Assembly: GCA_000733355.1 (NCBI GenBank)
Contig: JNVV01000019.1
Coordinates: 353,047 to 417,046, forward strand
Reading direction: 5' to 3'
Source of the DNA: Falciphora oryzae
Taxonomy: Eukaryota; Ascomycota; Sordariomycetes; Magnaporthales; Magnaporthaceae
DNA: 64,000 nucleotides
In this document: positions 36,915 through 47,325 of the stretch, in pieces
How positions within the stretch are numbered: position 1 is the stretch's first letter
Layout: every line of letters begins with the position of its first letter
Notes under the pieces: generated by a model
Databases searched by the model: none
What the model was told of the DNA's origin: nothing
The model's input: the letters and a program-made list of their open reading frames with translations, nothing else
Program-made: the position numbers and the translations under genes

Positions 36915-37962
36915 CTAGACCTTTCGCAGCGAGAAAAAAAAAAAAAAAGCGTCTTGGGATTGTCTGCGATCAGGAGGCTGCTCGTCTCGCCGAAGCGGTG
37001 TCCAGCCACGCAAAAACGCCTTCATACACGCCGCCGCCGCCGCCGCAGCCCTTTTCTGCCAGCTCTTGGCTTTGTGGCCGTCGGCGTCATCATAGACGCC
37101 CTTAGTAACCACGCGAGGGATAACGTCCCATACTCCTGCGCCTTCCATTTCGAAGACCACGACGTTGTGATCCGTGATAATCTTGTCTCGATATATGGCG
37201 GATTTTATAACTTTGTCGCCCGAGGCGATCAAGCCAAAGTGAACCCCAGGCTTCGGCGGATCAGGACCTCGGAGGCGGTCGCGCGGCATCAGCTTGGTGC
37301 GGTCACAGAGGTCTTCGCACTTTTTGGTAGGGCTGGGATGGGAGTAAGTCGATTCGAAGATCCGGTCCTGCTCGACGCCCAAATAGCCGACTTCTAAATC
37401 TTTTTTTTTTCGCCCTGAAGCACCTCCGGGTATTCTGCCATATGCCGCAGCAAATTTTTGCGGCTGTCTTTGCTTTCCAGCATCGCCACATGAGAGGCTA
37501 TCTCCGTAATGGCTTGCCCAAAAACTTTAGGGGCGTAACTTTGAAAAGCCCGGCATCGGTTTGCCGCCCGAAGTCGTACTGGACGACCCCTTGGCTGATA
37601 ATAACGTCGCCGAGGATGACCTCTGTCTTCTGCCCTGGCCGGACTGCTGTGGCCCGCCAGACGCGAAAAGGACGCCAGCGCACACTCCCACCAAAATTGC
37701 GAGCTCGACGCGGAGAAAGCTCAGCTTGCAGCGGGTTGCCACGTTCGCCGCATTGACCTTGCCAATGCCCGTCATAGAGCACCACGATGTTGTGACGGCC
37801 TATGCGACCGCAGGTGCAGGAATAAGGGTCGCGAGCGTCCTTGCCATACCCATCCCGACCATGGCTGTCCCACCTCTCGTCGAGGAGGGCTTTGACGGCA
37901 TCAACCTCTTGTACAAGGGCACAAATAATAGCAATCTCGAAGTCGTCGCGGGTAGTCGCCAT
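36915..37962 (-). pseudogene. Nucleoside-phosphorylase-domain (PNP_UDP) pseudogene
   Basis: The minus strand holds pieces of a fungal purine/uridine-phosphorylase-like domain in three frames. From 37962: MATTRDDFEIAIICALVQEVDAVK, then a frame change near 37770 into MTGIGKVNAANVATRC, a change back near 37640 into TEVILGDVIISQGVVQYDFGRQ, and another near 37505. From there one frame runs through LGVEQDRIFES, HFGLIASGDKV and EMEGAGVWD to MKAFLRGW (about 37001). These are the family's usual blocks in the right order, so the match is secure, but no intron rescues the frame. In fungi this domain is often the N-terminal part of NLR-type proteins; no NACHT segment follows here. Sequencing error is the alternative explanation. 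Confidence 0.8.
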
Positions 37963-38129
37963 GGCCGTCCCCATCAGGGTCAAAACTGAAGCGAACGAGA
38001 GAAGGATGAACAAGTCGCGTGGGCCTCGGCGGGCTACGCAGCGATTCGAGAATCCCAGGCAAGGACGATACTAACCAAAACGGTAATCCAAATTCCGACT
38101 AGCACATTAAATTCACGTGTATATCTGTT

Positions 38130-39652
38130 TTACTTGACAGGCACAGCCACGACAACCTCCCACGCCACATCCGTCCCCCCGGGCGGGGCCTGCCACTCCT
38201 CGACCTCCGGCCCGTCCCCGGCGTCAAAGAGGACGTACACCCTCCCTGAGGACGGCAGGGTGTTGGCCAGCCCGTCAGGCTGCGGCGCCGCCAGACCCAG
38301 ATACGTCCTGCTGGGGCGGCCGGGGACGAGCATCAGGGGCTGGATCTTGGCGGTCTGGTCGGCGAAGCCGCCGGAGCAGTTCCACGACACGAGCGAGAGG
38401 GAGGAGCGATCAGGCGAGGCGAAGAGGACGAGGTGCGTGTAGGGCGCGGCGCGGGCGCACTCGGGCAGGGTGTCGCGGTTATAGAAGCCCGTGTTGTCGC
38501 GCGGGATGACGGCGAGGGGGGTCTGTGGTGTGAGCTTGAAGGCTGTTTCTGTGAGGGGGTTGGTGGGTGTGGAAGTTAGATAAAGAAGAAAGGGAAGGAG
38601 AGACGAAAATTACAGAAGGACATACGCAGAGGCCTCCCCAGGGTCACAGTCCGAAAGTCGAACTGGTACTGCACCATGTTCTCATCAGAGTCGGCCAGGT
38701 ACAAGCGGGTGTCGGACCGGGTGGTCGGGTTGCCGATCCGGGCCAGGGCCAGGGACGAGCCGTCGAGGACGGACAGGCTCAGCTGCTGCGTCGCCCAGGG
38801 CAGGTCGCTCGTCCGGTCGCTGACGTACTTGCTGACCGAGAGGCTGTTGGCCCCGAGGGTCTGGTACAGAAGAATCAGGGTCTGGGACCGGTTGTTGAAG
38901 TTCTGGTCCCAGAAGGACACGATCCGGGACCGGTTCGAGGACGAGTACTGGCCGCTCAGATTGTCGTTGCCCCAGATGCCCCGCTGCTCCTTGAAGGGGC
39001 TCTGCCGCTCAATGATACCAGCGGTGCCGGAAAAGTAGACGTTTTTGACCACGTCCCAGGTCGTGTTGACGTGCGGGAAGCCGGCGCTGGCCGCCAGCGG
39101 GGTGCCGGGCTTGACGTCGGCGCCGGGGTCGGTGATCCGGGACACGGTCCACCGCCTGTCCTTGGGGTCCCAGGCCGACTCCATGATGGGCCCGTCTCTC
39201 GACTGGAAGTACACCTGGTAGTGGGTGTCATTGGACGCGTCTCGCCAGTTCAGCGCCGCCAGGGCTGATTCTTGGAACACGGGGCTGGTTTTGGGACGGT
39301 TGGTCGAGGCTGGGGGCTGCTGCTGCTGCTGCGACTGAGAGGCGTTGCGGGCGGCAATGGAACCTCCGACACCTCCTCCTACCGCGGCCGCAATCACGAC
39401 GAAGCCAAGGACGCCGGCGATGATATAAAAAGTCCGTTTGGGTAGCCCGCAGATGGTAGCTGGGGGCGTCTGTGGTGCCACCGGCTGCGCCGGAAACCTT
39501 CCATCCTTGTTGGAGGGGTGATCCCAAGGCTGTGTTGTTCTGCTGGTATCCACCTCGAGCCCATCGCCCGTAACTGCTTGTAGGCCTTCGTGTTGCTGTG
39601 GCACTACCTGGAGCCCGCTGTGGTCGGGCGTATTGTAATAATAGCTGGCCAT
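38130..39652 (-). CDS. Single-pass membrane protein with lectin-like ectodomain
   Basis: Exons 39652-38626 and 38548-38130 give 481 aa (donor gtatgt, acceptor ccctcacag, phase 1). The cytosolic N-terminus (1-95) is Gln/Pro-rich and begins MASYYYNTPDHSGLQVV. One membrane segment (TFYIIAGVLGFVVIAAAVGGG) is followed by a Ser/Gln-rich stalk and a ~330-residue outer domain with repeated Trp/Asp strands (SALAALNWRD, YQVYFQSRDG, IMESAWD, RRWTVSRITD). That pattern resembles the fungal fucose-specific lectin beta-propeller, but the assignment is tentative. Sugar binding is a guess. It shares a 644-nt divergent upstream region with the glucosidase I gene, which makes N-glycan trimming in the ER. Confidence 0.72.
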
Positions 39653-40296
39653 GGTGGGAACGAAGAGCCATGCGCTTGAAGAGGTTGGGATGTCTTTTCC
39701 CTCCTGAATAACGAAGCTGAACTGCAAATGCCAGGAAAGTGGCTTCTTGCAGGAACTGGTGGTCAACCCGAGGGAGAACACGACCAGACTGGACAGCCAG
39801 CCAGCCGTCGAACCCACGAGAGCAGCATGGAGGACAGAGGCAGAGAGCAGAGAGCAGAGAGCAGAGACAACAAGAGGGACGAAACAGAAAGGCTGGGCTT
39901 GATGGACAGCAGCACGCAGCAGGGTCAGCTTCGGGTAGGCAAAAAGCAATGTCCATCCTGGGATCGGCGGCTGCTGAGACACGTCAGTCAGACGAAGGAT
40001 CAGGACGACGCAATGTATAATTGGCGGGCTTGGACTCTGCCTAAGGGACGGGGGTGAAGTGCACCAACCAAGTGCGATGCTGCAACCAACCGTGAGGTGG
40101 GGCGCCGTCTGACGACGCGCTTCATTGGTTGCTGCTTGCGTCTGACCGTCCCGGGAAGGAAGGGACAGCGACAATCGACAATCGTTATTCTTTTATTTCC
40201 TCTTGTTCCCGCCACCTTGCAAACTTCGAAATCTCGACCGCGCCCGTCGGGCCTCGAAGGACCGATGCCAAAACAACAGTCGCAGCACTCGCGACC
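39653..40296. promoter_or_regulatory. Bidirectional promoter region, lectin-like gene and glucosidase I
   Basis: Both genes start outward from this 644-nt gap. The lectin-like reading frame stays open backwards through most of it (to about 40174), but I see no suitable ATG or conserved sequence there, so it is read as untranslated. Confidence 0.45.
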
Positions 40297-43020
40297 ATGA
40301 CATTTCGCATCATGCTCGCCTTCGCGGCGCTGGCCGCGGCCGCCTCCTCCGGCGCGACCAACCATAGCTACGACGTGGGCCAGCGCTGGGGCCCCTACCG
40401 GCCCAACCTCTACTTTGGCGTGCGGCCCCAGGTCCCCAAGACGCTGCTGGCCGGCCTCATGTGGGCCGAGGGCGGCGCGCGCATGCTCGACACGCTGCGC
40501 GACACGTGCGAGCAGGACGACGGCATGGAGGGCTACGGCTGGCCACTCTACGACACGCGCGTCGGCGGCAGGCAGGAGATCCACGACGCCCGGCTGGGCG
40601 TCGACCTGACCACCGAGTTCGTCAAGACTCCCGACGGCGACAACTGGGCCGTCCGCGTCAAGGGCGTGCCTCGCGGGGATGGCGTGGCGCCACAGATTGT
40701 CCTCATCTTTCACTTTGCCATGGAGGAGATGGGCGTCGACGGGACGGCCAAGTCGTTGAAGTGTCAGGTCGACGGCACAGGCGAGGCCAGCAAGGGTGTC
40801 TGCAGAGGCACCGATCCGTCGCTGGGAGAATTCACCATCGAGCTCCTGCCCGACCAGGGCAACTCGGTTGTGGAACACGTTTCTGTCATGGACACGCTCG
40901 TCCCAGAGGACCGGATATGGCAGGCCAAAGGTAAGGGGCACTGGTCATTCATGGAAGCAAAACGTCTACCTACATTGTACAGCAGACAAAACTAACCCAA
41001 TCTAGCCGCCTTCACCAACATATCCAAAGCCCCGACGGCCCCTGGTAATGGCAACGGAAACATACACTTCTTCAAGACGGTCGTGCAGGCCCCGTTCTCG
41101 GTATGTTCCATCCATAAACCTCTCACCTCCTCGTCTGCTTTGGCTAACTCGGCGGGGAAAAGCTGGATCTGATATACTCAGCAAAGGGGTCCACGTCCGC
41201 CATCACACGTATGCACTGCCCTGGACCCAGGCAAAGCCTGATATACTAGTTGCCCGGCTGACAAATGGTATCTAGCCAATTCTCTCAAAACACGCCTGGA
41301 CGACTTTTACCTCTCCTTTCCCCAGCGCGTAGCGAGGGTCTTCCCACAATCAGCTCCATTCCAAGGCGAAGAGTATGCGAAGTTTACCCAGGCCCTGCTG
41401 TCTAATCTCCTCGGCGGCCTTGGATTCTTTCACGGCGACAGCAAGTTGGACGACTCCCGTGCTCCCGAGTACGACGAGACCGACATCAAGTTCTGGGAGT
41501 TGGTGGCAGAGGCCATGAAGAGGGCAAAAGTGGTCACGGCCCCACAGCGCTCGCTCCTCTCTCACACCCCCTCACGCCCCTTCTTCCCTCGGGGGTTCCT
41601 ATGGGACGAGGGCTTTCACCTTATCCCCGTGATTGAATGGGACCTCGACCTCGCCGTTTCCGTGCTGCGCAGCTGGCTCAGCCTCATGGATTCTGACGGC
41701 TGGATCGGCAGGGAGCAGATCCTCGGCCCCGAGGCCCGCAGCAAAGTCCCGGCCGAGTTCCAAGTCCAGTACCCGCACTACGCCAACCCGCAAACTCTTG
41801 CGCTCCTCTTCCCAATCCTCCTCGAAAAGATGACGAACCCGTCGTCCTACCGCGGCAACCCGTCAAAGTACCTCACCGATCCCGACGGAGAGGGGAAAAC
41901 GATGCTGCGCGAGCTGTACGGCCTCCTGTCAAAACACTACGCCTGGTTCCGCCGCACCCAGGCCGGCAACTTCAGCACCATCTGCCCCCGGCCCGAAGGC
42001 GCCGCCGCTATCGGGGAGGGCTATCGCTGGCGCGGCCGCACGCCCCAGCACACGCTCACCAGTGGCCTGGACGACTACCCCCGCGCCGACCCCCCGCACC
42101 CCGCCGAGCTGCACGTCGACGCCCTCGCCTGGGTGGGCGCCACCTCGTCCGCGTTGGGCCGCCTGGCCGCGCATCTCGGTGAGGCCGCCGACGCGGAGAC
42201 CTACGAGCGGCACCGCGAGGGGGTGCTGCGCAACCTCGACCTACTGCACTGGGACGGGGGCGCGGGCGCATACTGCGACGCCACCGTTGTTGACGGGCAA
42301 TTCGAGCGCGTCTGCCACCTGGGCTACGTGAGTGCCATACCGCTGATGCTGGGGCTCGTGGGCGCCGACAACCCCCGGCTCCCGGCGCTGCTGGAACTGG
42401 TCGGCGACCCGGGCCGGCTGTGGTCTCCGTACGGGCTGCGGAGCCTCAGCGCGCAAGACCCAGGGTATGGCGGCGGCGACAACTACTGGCGGGGCGCGGT
42501 CTGGGCCAACCTGAACGTGCTGGCGGCGCTGCGGTTGGCGGCGCTGGGCCGTGCGAGCAACGGGGAGGAGAAGGTGCGGGCGAGGGCCAAGGACTTGGGT
42601 GCGGAGCTGAGGAAGCGGCTGGTCGAGACGGTGTACAAGAGCTGGAAGCAAACCGGGTTCGTGTGGGAGCAGTACTCGGACAAGACGGGGGAGGGCAGAC
42701 GGAGCAGGGCCTTTACGGGCTGGACTGCCTGCGTGATCCTGCTGATGGGTGATGCTGATAGCGAGGCAGCAGCAGGAGGAGGGGTTTATACGGACGGGGC
42801 CCGACGGTCGGGCGGGTGGTGGACCGAGTCGGGCACGAGCAGGTCGAGGCTCTCGGCTGAGCGGAGCGGCGTTTCTGTGCCCATGGTCATTGGGGTCGCG
42901 GGGGCGCTGGCGGCGGTGGTCCTTCTGAGGCGGACGCTCTTTGGGCTTTGGCGGAGGATGGTAGACCGCGTGCGAGGAACCCGGGGGTATATGCAGGTGC
43001 AGCACAGGGCTTCGGACTAG
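40297..43020 (+). CDS. gcs1: Mannosyl-oligosaccharide glucosidase (glucosidase I, GH63)
   Basis: Exons 40297-40930, 41006-41100, 41163-41208 and 41276-43020 give 839 aa. The enzyme removes the outermost alpha-1,2-glucose from Glc3Man9GlcNAc2 in the ER, the first trimming step of N-glycans (yeast Cwh41). A signal or anchor (1-21) precedes the GH63 N-terminal domain with WGPYRPNLYFGVRPQVPKTLLAGLMW. The catalytic (alpha/alpha)6 barrel shows FPRGFLWDEGFH (Asp369, Glu370), then GYRWRGRTPQHTL, NYWRGAVWANLNVL, VWEQY and FTGWTACVILLM. Exon 3 is only 46 nt. After the barrel comes a disordered linker and a hydrophobic stretch (VPMVIGVAGALAAVVLL) with a basic tail, so the protein may carry a C-terminal membrane anchor. 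Confidence 0.94.
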
Positions 43021-44084
43021 GGAGACTCTTTCTCTTTCTCTCGACAAAAGGGCGCAGGCCCAAATGGCCTGCCAATGCCTCGATGTTTAGCCAGCACGAT
43101 TTTGGTAGCGGCATACCAAAAATCGGCTAAGTTCTTTGTATCGGGCTAGGTGTGGGTGGAAGCCTCTAATCCGGTGGGGCGGTTAATTGCGATGCTCACT
43201 GGGACCTTCTTTCCTGCCAAACGAGCACGAGATCGTGCGTATTGTTATGGTCCCGTGCTTTGGGCATGGAAATGGTAGCTCAGGAGTGACCCCTGAGCCA
43301 ACTTGTGTATATACAGGAACCTCGCAACCTCCCCCATAGCTTCTTGTCTTCCTCTCCCTATCTCACGGAATAACATCACTTTGGCCCCTACCGGCGACCA
43401 ACTAGTAGTTTGGTTTATCACACGTATTAACCCGTTGAAGCTCGCGGCCGGACCGCTGGTATCGCCGTTGGATGATAAATCCAGCAGATTTAAGCAAGGC
43501 ATTTGCTATAACAAGCGACCGCGATGCATTCGCAGGTCCTCGAGCGACGGACCGAGGCCGTCAATGACCACCAGCGCCTAGAAATCGCACTCCTGCCCAA
43601 ACCATCGCACTCGCGGGAGACCCTGCCGTTTATCGCTTCGTATATCTCCTTCTCGTCTCGGAGCACTTCGGGCGCTTGCTCCTTATGTTTGGTTGCGTTG
43701 TTTCTGCCATATGGCCACTGGCCTTGCTGGATAGCGAGCCATGTGTTCGACCAGGTCGATCCAGCCTGGAATATATTGTATCGTCACTTTCCATCCACGT
43801 CGCTCAACCAGCAACTCCCTTCTGGAGGGGTAATTAAGCAAAACACGTCCAGCCGGCAAAGGAGCAATGATGATTCCCTTGTTTGGATTCTTTTCTTGGC
43901 CTGTTTTTTAGTCTCCTAAGCGGTTTGGAGTGGCATCCCCCAAATGCTACTAAAATAAACAACTATTGAACTTCGATTCAAGTTTCAAGATATTCTATCT
44001 GCTGGCCATAGTAGCCATGCTAACCGACTTCCGCAAGCCTGCGACTTCAACGACATTCCCGACTTTATCCCACATGTCCACCTC
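43021..44084. other. Intergenic
   Basis: Between the 3' end of glucosidase I (+) and the broken membrane-protein gene (-). A 131-codon frame (43524-43919) has no domain. No gene seen. Confidence 0.45.
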
Positions 44085-46158
44085 CTAAGTCCCCTCGGCA
44101 TTCCGCCTAGTCCCGTACCAGATCAACTTGTCGCGCAGGGCATCCGCGAGCTCCTTGCCCGTAGCGGTGCTTTCCAGGCCGGGCTGCTGCACGGTGCTCC
44201 TCAGCAGTCTGGCCACGGCGAGATAGCTGTCCCGGTCGCGCAACAAGACATCCTTGCACGCCCACACAACGACCGCGATGGCTGTCGCCTGCCCGACCGC
44301 GATGGCCGCAAGCACGGCGATGGCCTTGCCCCACTTGACCTGCAGCGCGGTGGCAACAAAAGGCCGCTCAGATGCGCCCTGCTCCTTGGACATCTTCAGG
44401 AGCCGCGTCTCCGCCCCGATCAGCGCCAGTATGGGAAGACGCGCGGCGAGGTGCGCGGCGTACAGCTCCAACTTGACAATGGCCTGCTCATTGGGTGCGT
44501 CAAAGGCGCTTCCCAGGCCCGTGGCGTAGTTGGCGTTACCCATTGAAGAGTACCGCCGGATGCTGAGTCCGTCCGTGCTAGCATCCTCCGGGGGGAAGGG
44601 GGAAGGGGGAAGAGAAGGGAGGGAGGGAGGGAAGACGCGTTGTAGGGGAAATTGGAGCCCGTCGGCTGAATAGAAGGAAACCCGTACCAACGCTCGAAAG
44701 AGCCGAAACGAAGAAGAACGGCGGCGGCGTACGGAGACTTTGCCACTGTGAGGCCGTGGAAAAGATTGGTTCCGAGGCCGGGCTTGCCGTCTCGGTCGGC
44801 GAGGCAGGTCGTGCATTCGTAACAGGTGGTGCTGCGGTAGCCCGCAGTCCAATCTTGCCCCCTAAAAAGGTCTTTCGAAAACAATTCGTCAGCGTAAATC
44901 GGACGGCGGGGTGTCGATGGGATCCATTGCTCACATGTTACGGCACAAGCTGCGGGATTCGAAAAGTCCTTCCAGGACATCCTCGTAGCCCACAGGAAAT
45001 CGTATGTCTCGCGATAGCCGCCGTAGATACCGTTTAGGATGTGCAAAAAGTTGGGACTATCCGGGCTAAGGTTGTCTGGAGCGTCAATTGCAGGTTTTCA
45101 GCTGTATGGGAAGTGTCACGACCGACCGATGTTCCCAACCTTTCTTCCTTTTTCGTAAACGTCGCTCCCGTTGACCGTCCTCCTGACACAGCGCGATGAG
45201 CTGCGTATCACGTTAACAGCAGACAAATACTTATCCGGGCCGCGATATTCTTTGAGCGCATACGAATACGTGAGGTTGTTGCGTCGATATTCCGATCAAT
45301 CCCCAGCCCGTTCGCGTTCACGGTCGAGTAGGACCCAACGTCGGACGGATCAAAGCGCACCGGGGCTTCGGCCAGTCCGACCAGTCCATGGGTGTCTATG
45401 CGATCTGTTGGCGTCAGCCAGCCAAAGTTGGGTGATATGGGTAGGTGGCTCGGTTTAAGAACGCCGCCGACGCGGCCCACGTACATAATTCTGGCGCAAA
45501 CTGGTAGTAGGCGGCAGACCCCTTCGCAAGAATGTCCTCGCTGACATTGAACCAGCCCCTGGAGCCCCAGTCCACAACCTTAACTGGGTACCGGATGCCG
45601 GTGACCTTGTTTAGGTCGAAGGTCAACCCAAACGATGCGACGCTCAGCCGGCCGGCAATGTTGATGACCAGGTACACCGTGACAGCCGAGGTTGTAAAGG
45701 TCCACCCCAACTGCCTCGCATGTTCGCAGATCAATCGAAGCGACCCGGTAGGTAGGGCAATGCCCGGTATCAAATCAACCTGATGCGCAACAACGCCAGC
45801 GTTGGTTCACTCTTCTCCAAGCTGGTGGCCAGGGGCCGCGCGGCCTGGCGTACATCTCGCGGACTTGACTCCATTCTGCTAACAGGCGCCAGCGGGCCAT
45901 CCCCCCTAGCAATCCGATGAGGCTGCCCGACGACAAGCTGACGAACGACGAGAGCAGGATGGCGAGGACGTTGAAGCCGCGCCTCTGCCAGGTGTCGAGC
46001 TGGCCCATGCTCTCAAACAGGCGCAAGACGACGAGGATGAGGATGCTGAAGATGACGACGCAGGTGAAGCGCCATAATAACCCCTGCCATGGGCTCTTTT
46101 TCGGGGGGCGGCCATGGTCTGCCTCGCTGGCCACGGATTCGTAAACGGAGGAGGCCAT
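44085..46158 (-). pseudogene. Fungal polytopic membrane-protein gene with frameshifts
   Basis: Starts at MASSVYESVASEADHGR (46158) with two membrane segments (CVVIFSILILVVLRL and FNVLAILLSSFVSLSSGSLIGLL). After RWRLLAEW the frame is lost (about 45800-45885) and resumes as VDLIPGIALPTGSLRL. An outer domain follows, with RLSVASFGLTFDLN, a good intron 45484-45405, then VNANGLGID. A second break near 45275-45290 shifts into NNLTYSYALKEYRGPDKYL. The rest, LHILNGIYGGYRETYDFLW, a Cys-rich stretch, a good intron 44687-44578 and a last membrane segment (IAVLAAIAVGQATAIAVVVW), ends at 44085. The parts fit one gene of a fungal membrane family I cannot name. The two breaks suggest decay, or assembly errors. 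Confidence 0.6.
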
Positions 46159-47325
46159 AATCAGGACGGGAAAACCCCCGGTGGCGCTGATGGCGGTGGC
46201 CGAACGGGGTTTGTTAGCACTTCTAGGCAGCAATTATCACTGAAGCCGCAAGCTGGTGCTACATACTTATAAGCCGAGGCTTGTCGCCGTCGGGTGAATT
46301 CTCCGGGCGCGAACCGCGCGACAGGTGGCGGGCCCCAGCTACCTAATGCGTGCAGCGAGACGTCCGCCACGCCGCACCAGCTGATAGAGTAGGGCTGCTG
46401 GAGGTATGTGTATACGTTTTCTGTTCATACCTGATAGTGGACGTGGCACCCCTTTAACCACGGGATTCCAAGGCATGCATCGGCCAACACACGGGTTGTG
46501 CTTCCAATCTCGAACGTACCCTTCTCTGTCCTTTCAGCTGGTCTGGCGTTGAGGCCGCTTCACTAGCAGGTCGCATGCCTGCCCCTCCACGGCTCTTTTT
46601 GCGGCACCTTTGCGTACTGCTCCGATCCGCATCTTGTGATATTACTGCAAGTTTCCCGCCCGTTCCGCTGTGCGGTTGTGCGTTATATACTTGTTACTCA
46701 AGGGGAGATGGTGGATCAGGCTTAACCCCTGATCTGGGAGCTAACCTTTGTGGGGTGTAGATAATACCGACTACTGGGCAGAAGAAGGAAGGGGGCGGCT
46801 CGACAGCCGCAGTGCGAACCATAGACGAACGACGCCCGAATTGTCTTCCACCTATGTCCAGATGGTATTGCGAGGCGAGCCAGGGCTACCCGATAACTCC
46901 CGATAACTGTGGCGTGTGCATGGGTGAGGTTCAAACCATCAAACGCCACGTGGGATAGCCATCTGCCAACTGCTACGGCTGAATGGGATTCTAGGGGGCA
47001 GAGCCCCCGCCTGTTTCGCCGAGAGGTGCAGCAAAATGGCCTTCGCGTGTGGCTTTGTCTCTGCGCAGGCTGATAGGCCCTTGTTGTGCGCTTGCTGATA
47101 GGTTCCGGGCAGGTGCACAGCCTGCCCTCAGCCGCATGCGACGATCCCGCCCGGTGATGCTCTGCTTTCCCCTCTTTCCCCTCGATCAACTCCTACAACC
47201 ACGCATAAGGCTCCTCTGGTAGAAACCGGAGAAAATTCAATTAGACACCTTCCTTGCGTTCGTTTCACGCACATACATCCCCTAATTTACGGCAAGAGGC
47301 CCACCCCAGGACCTGATATCATACC
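46159..47325. other. Divergent intergenic, NLR promoter region
   Basis: Between the broken membrane-protein gene (-) and the NLR gene (+). Contains a TATA-like ttatatac near 46683. No gene seen; a 155-codon frame at 46722-47189 (-) is unsupported. Confidence 0.45.

Noticed and set aside
38576..40174. N-terminal extension of the lectin-like protein to 40174
   Set aside because: The frame is open but has no suitable ATG before 39652, would cover most of the shared promoter and has no protein-like pattern.
46722..47189. 155-codon frame (minus) upstream of the NLR
   Set aside because: No recognisable features, and it lies in the presumed promoter.
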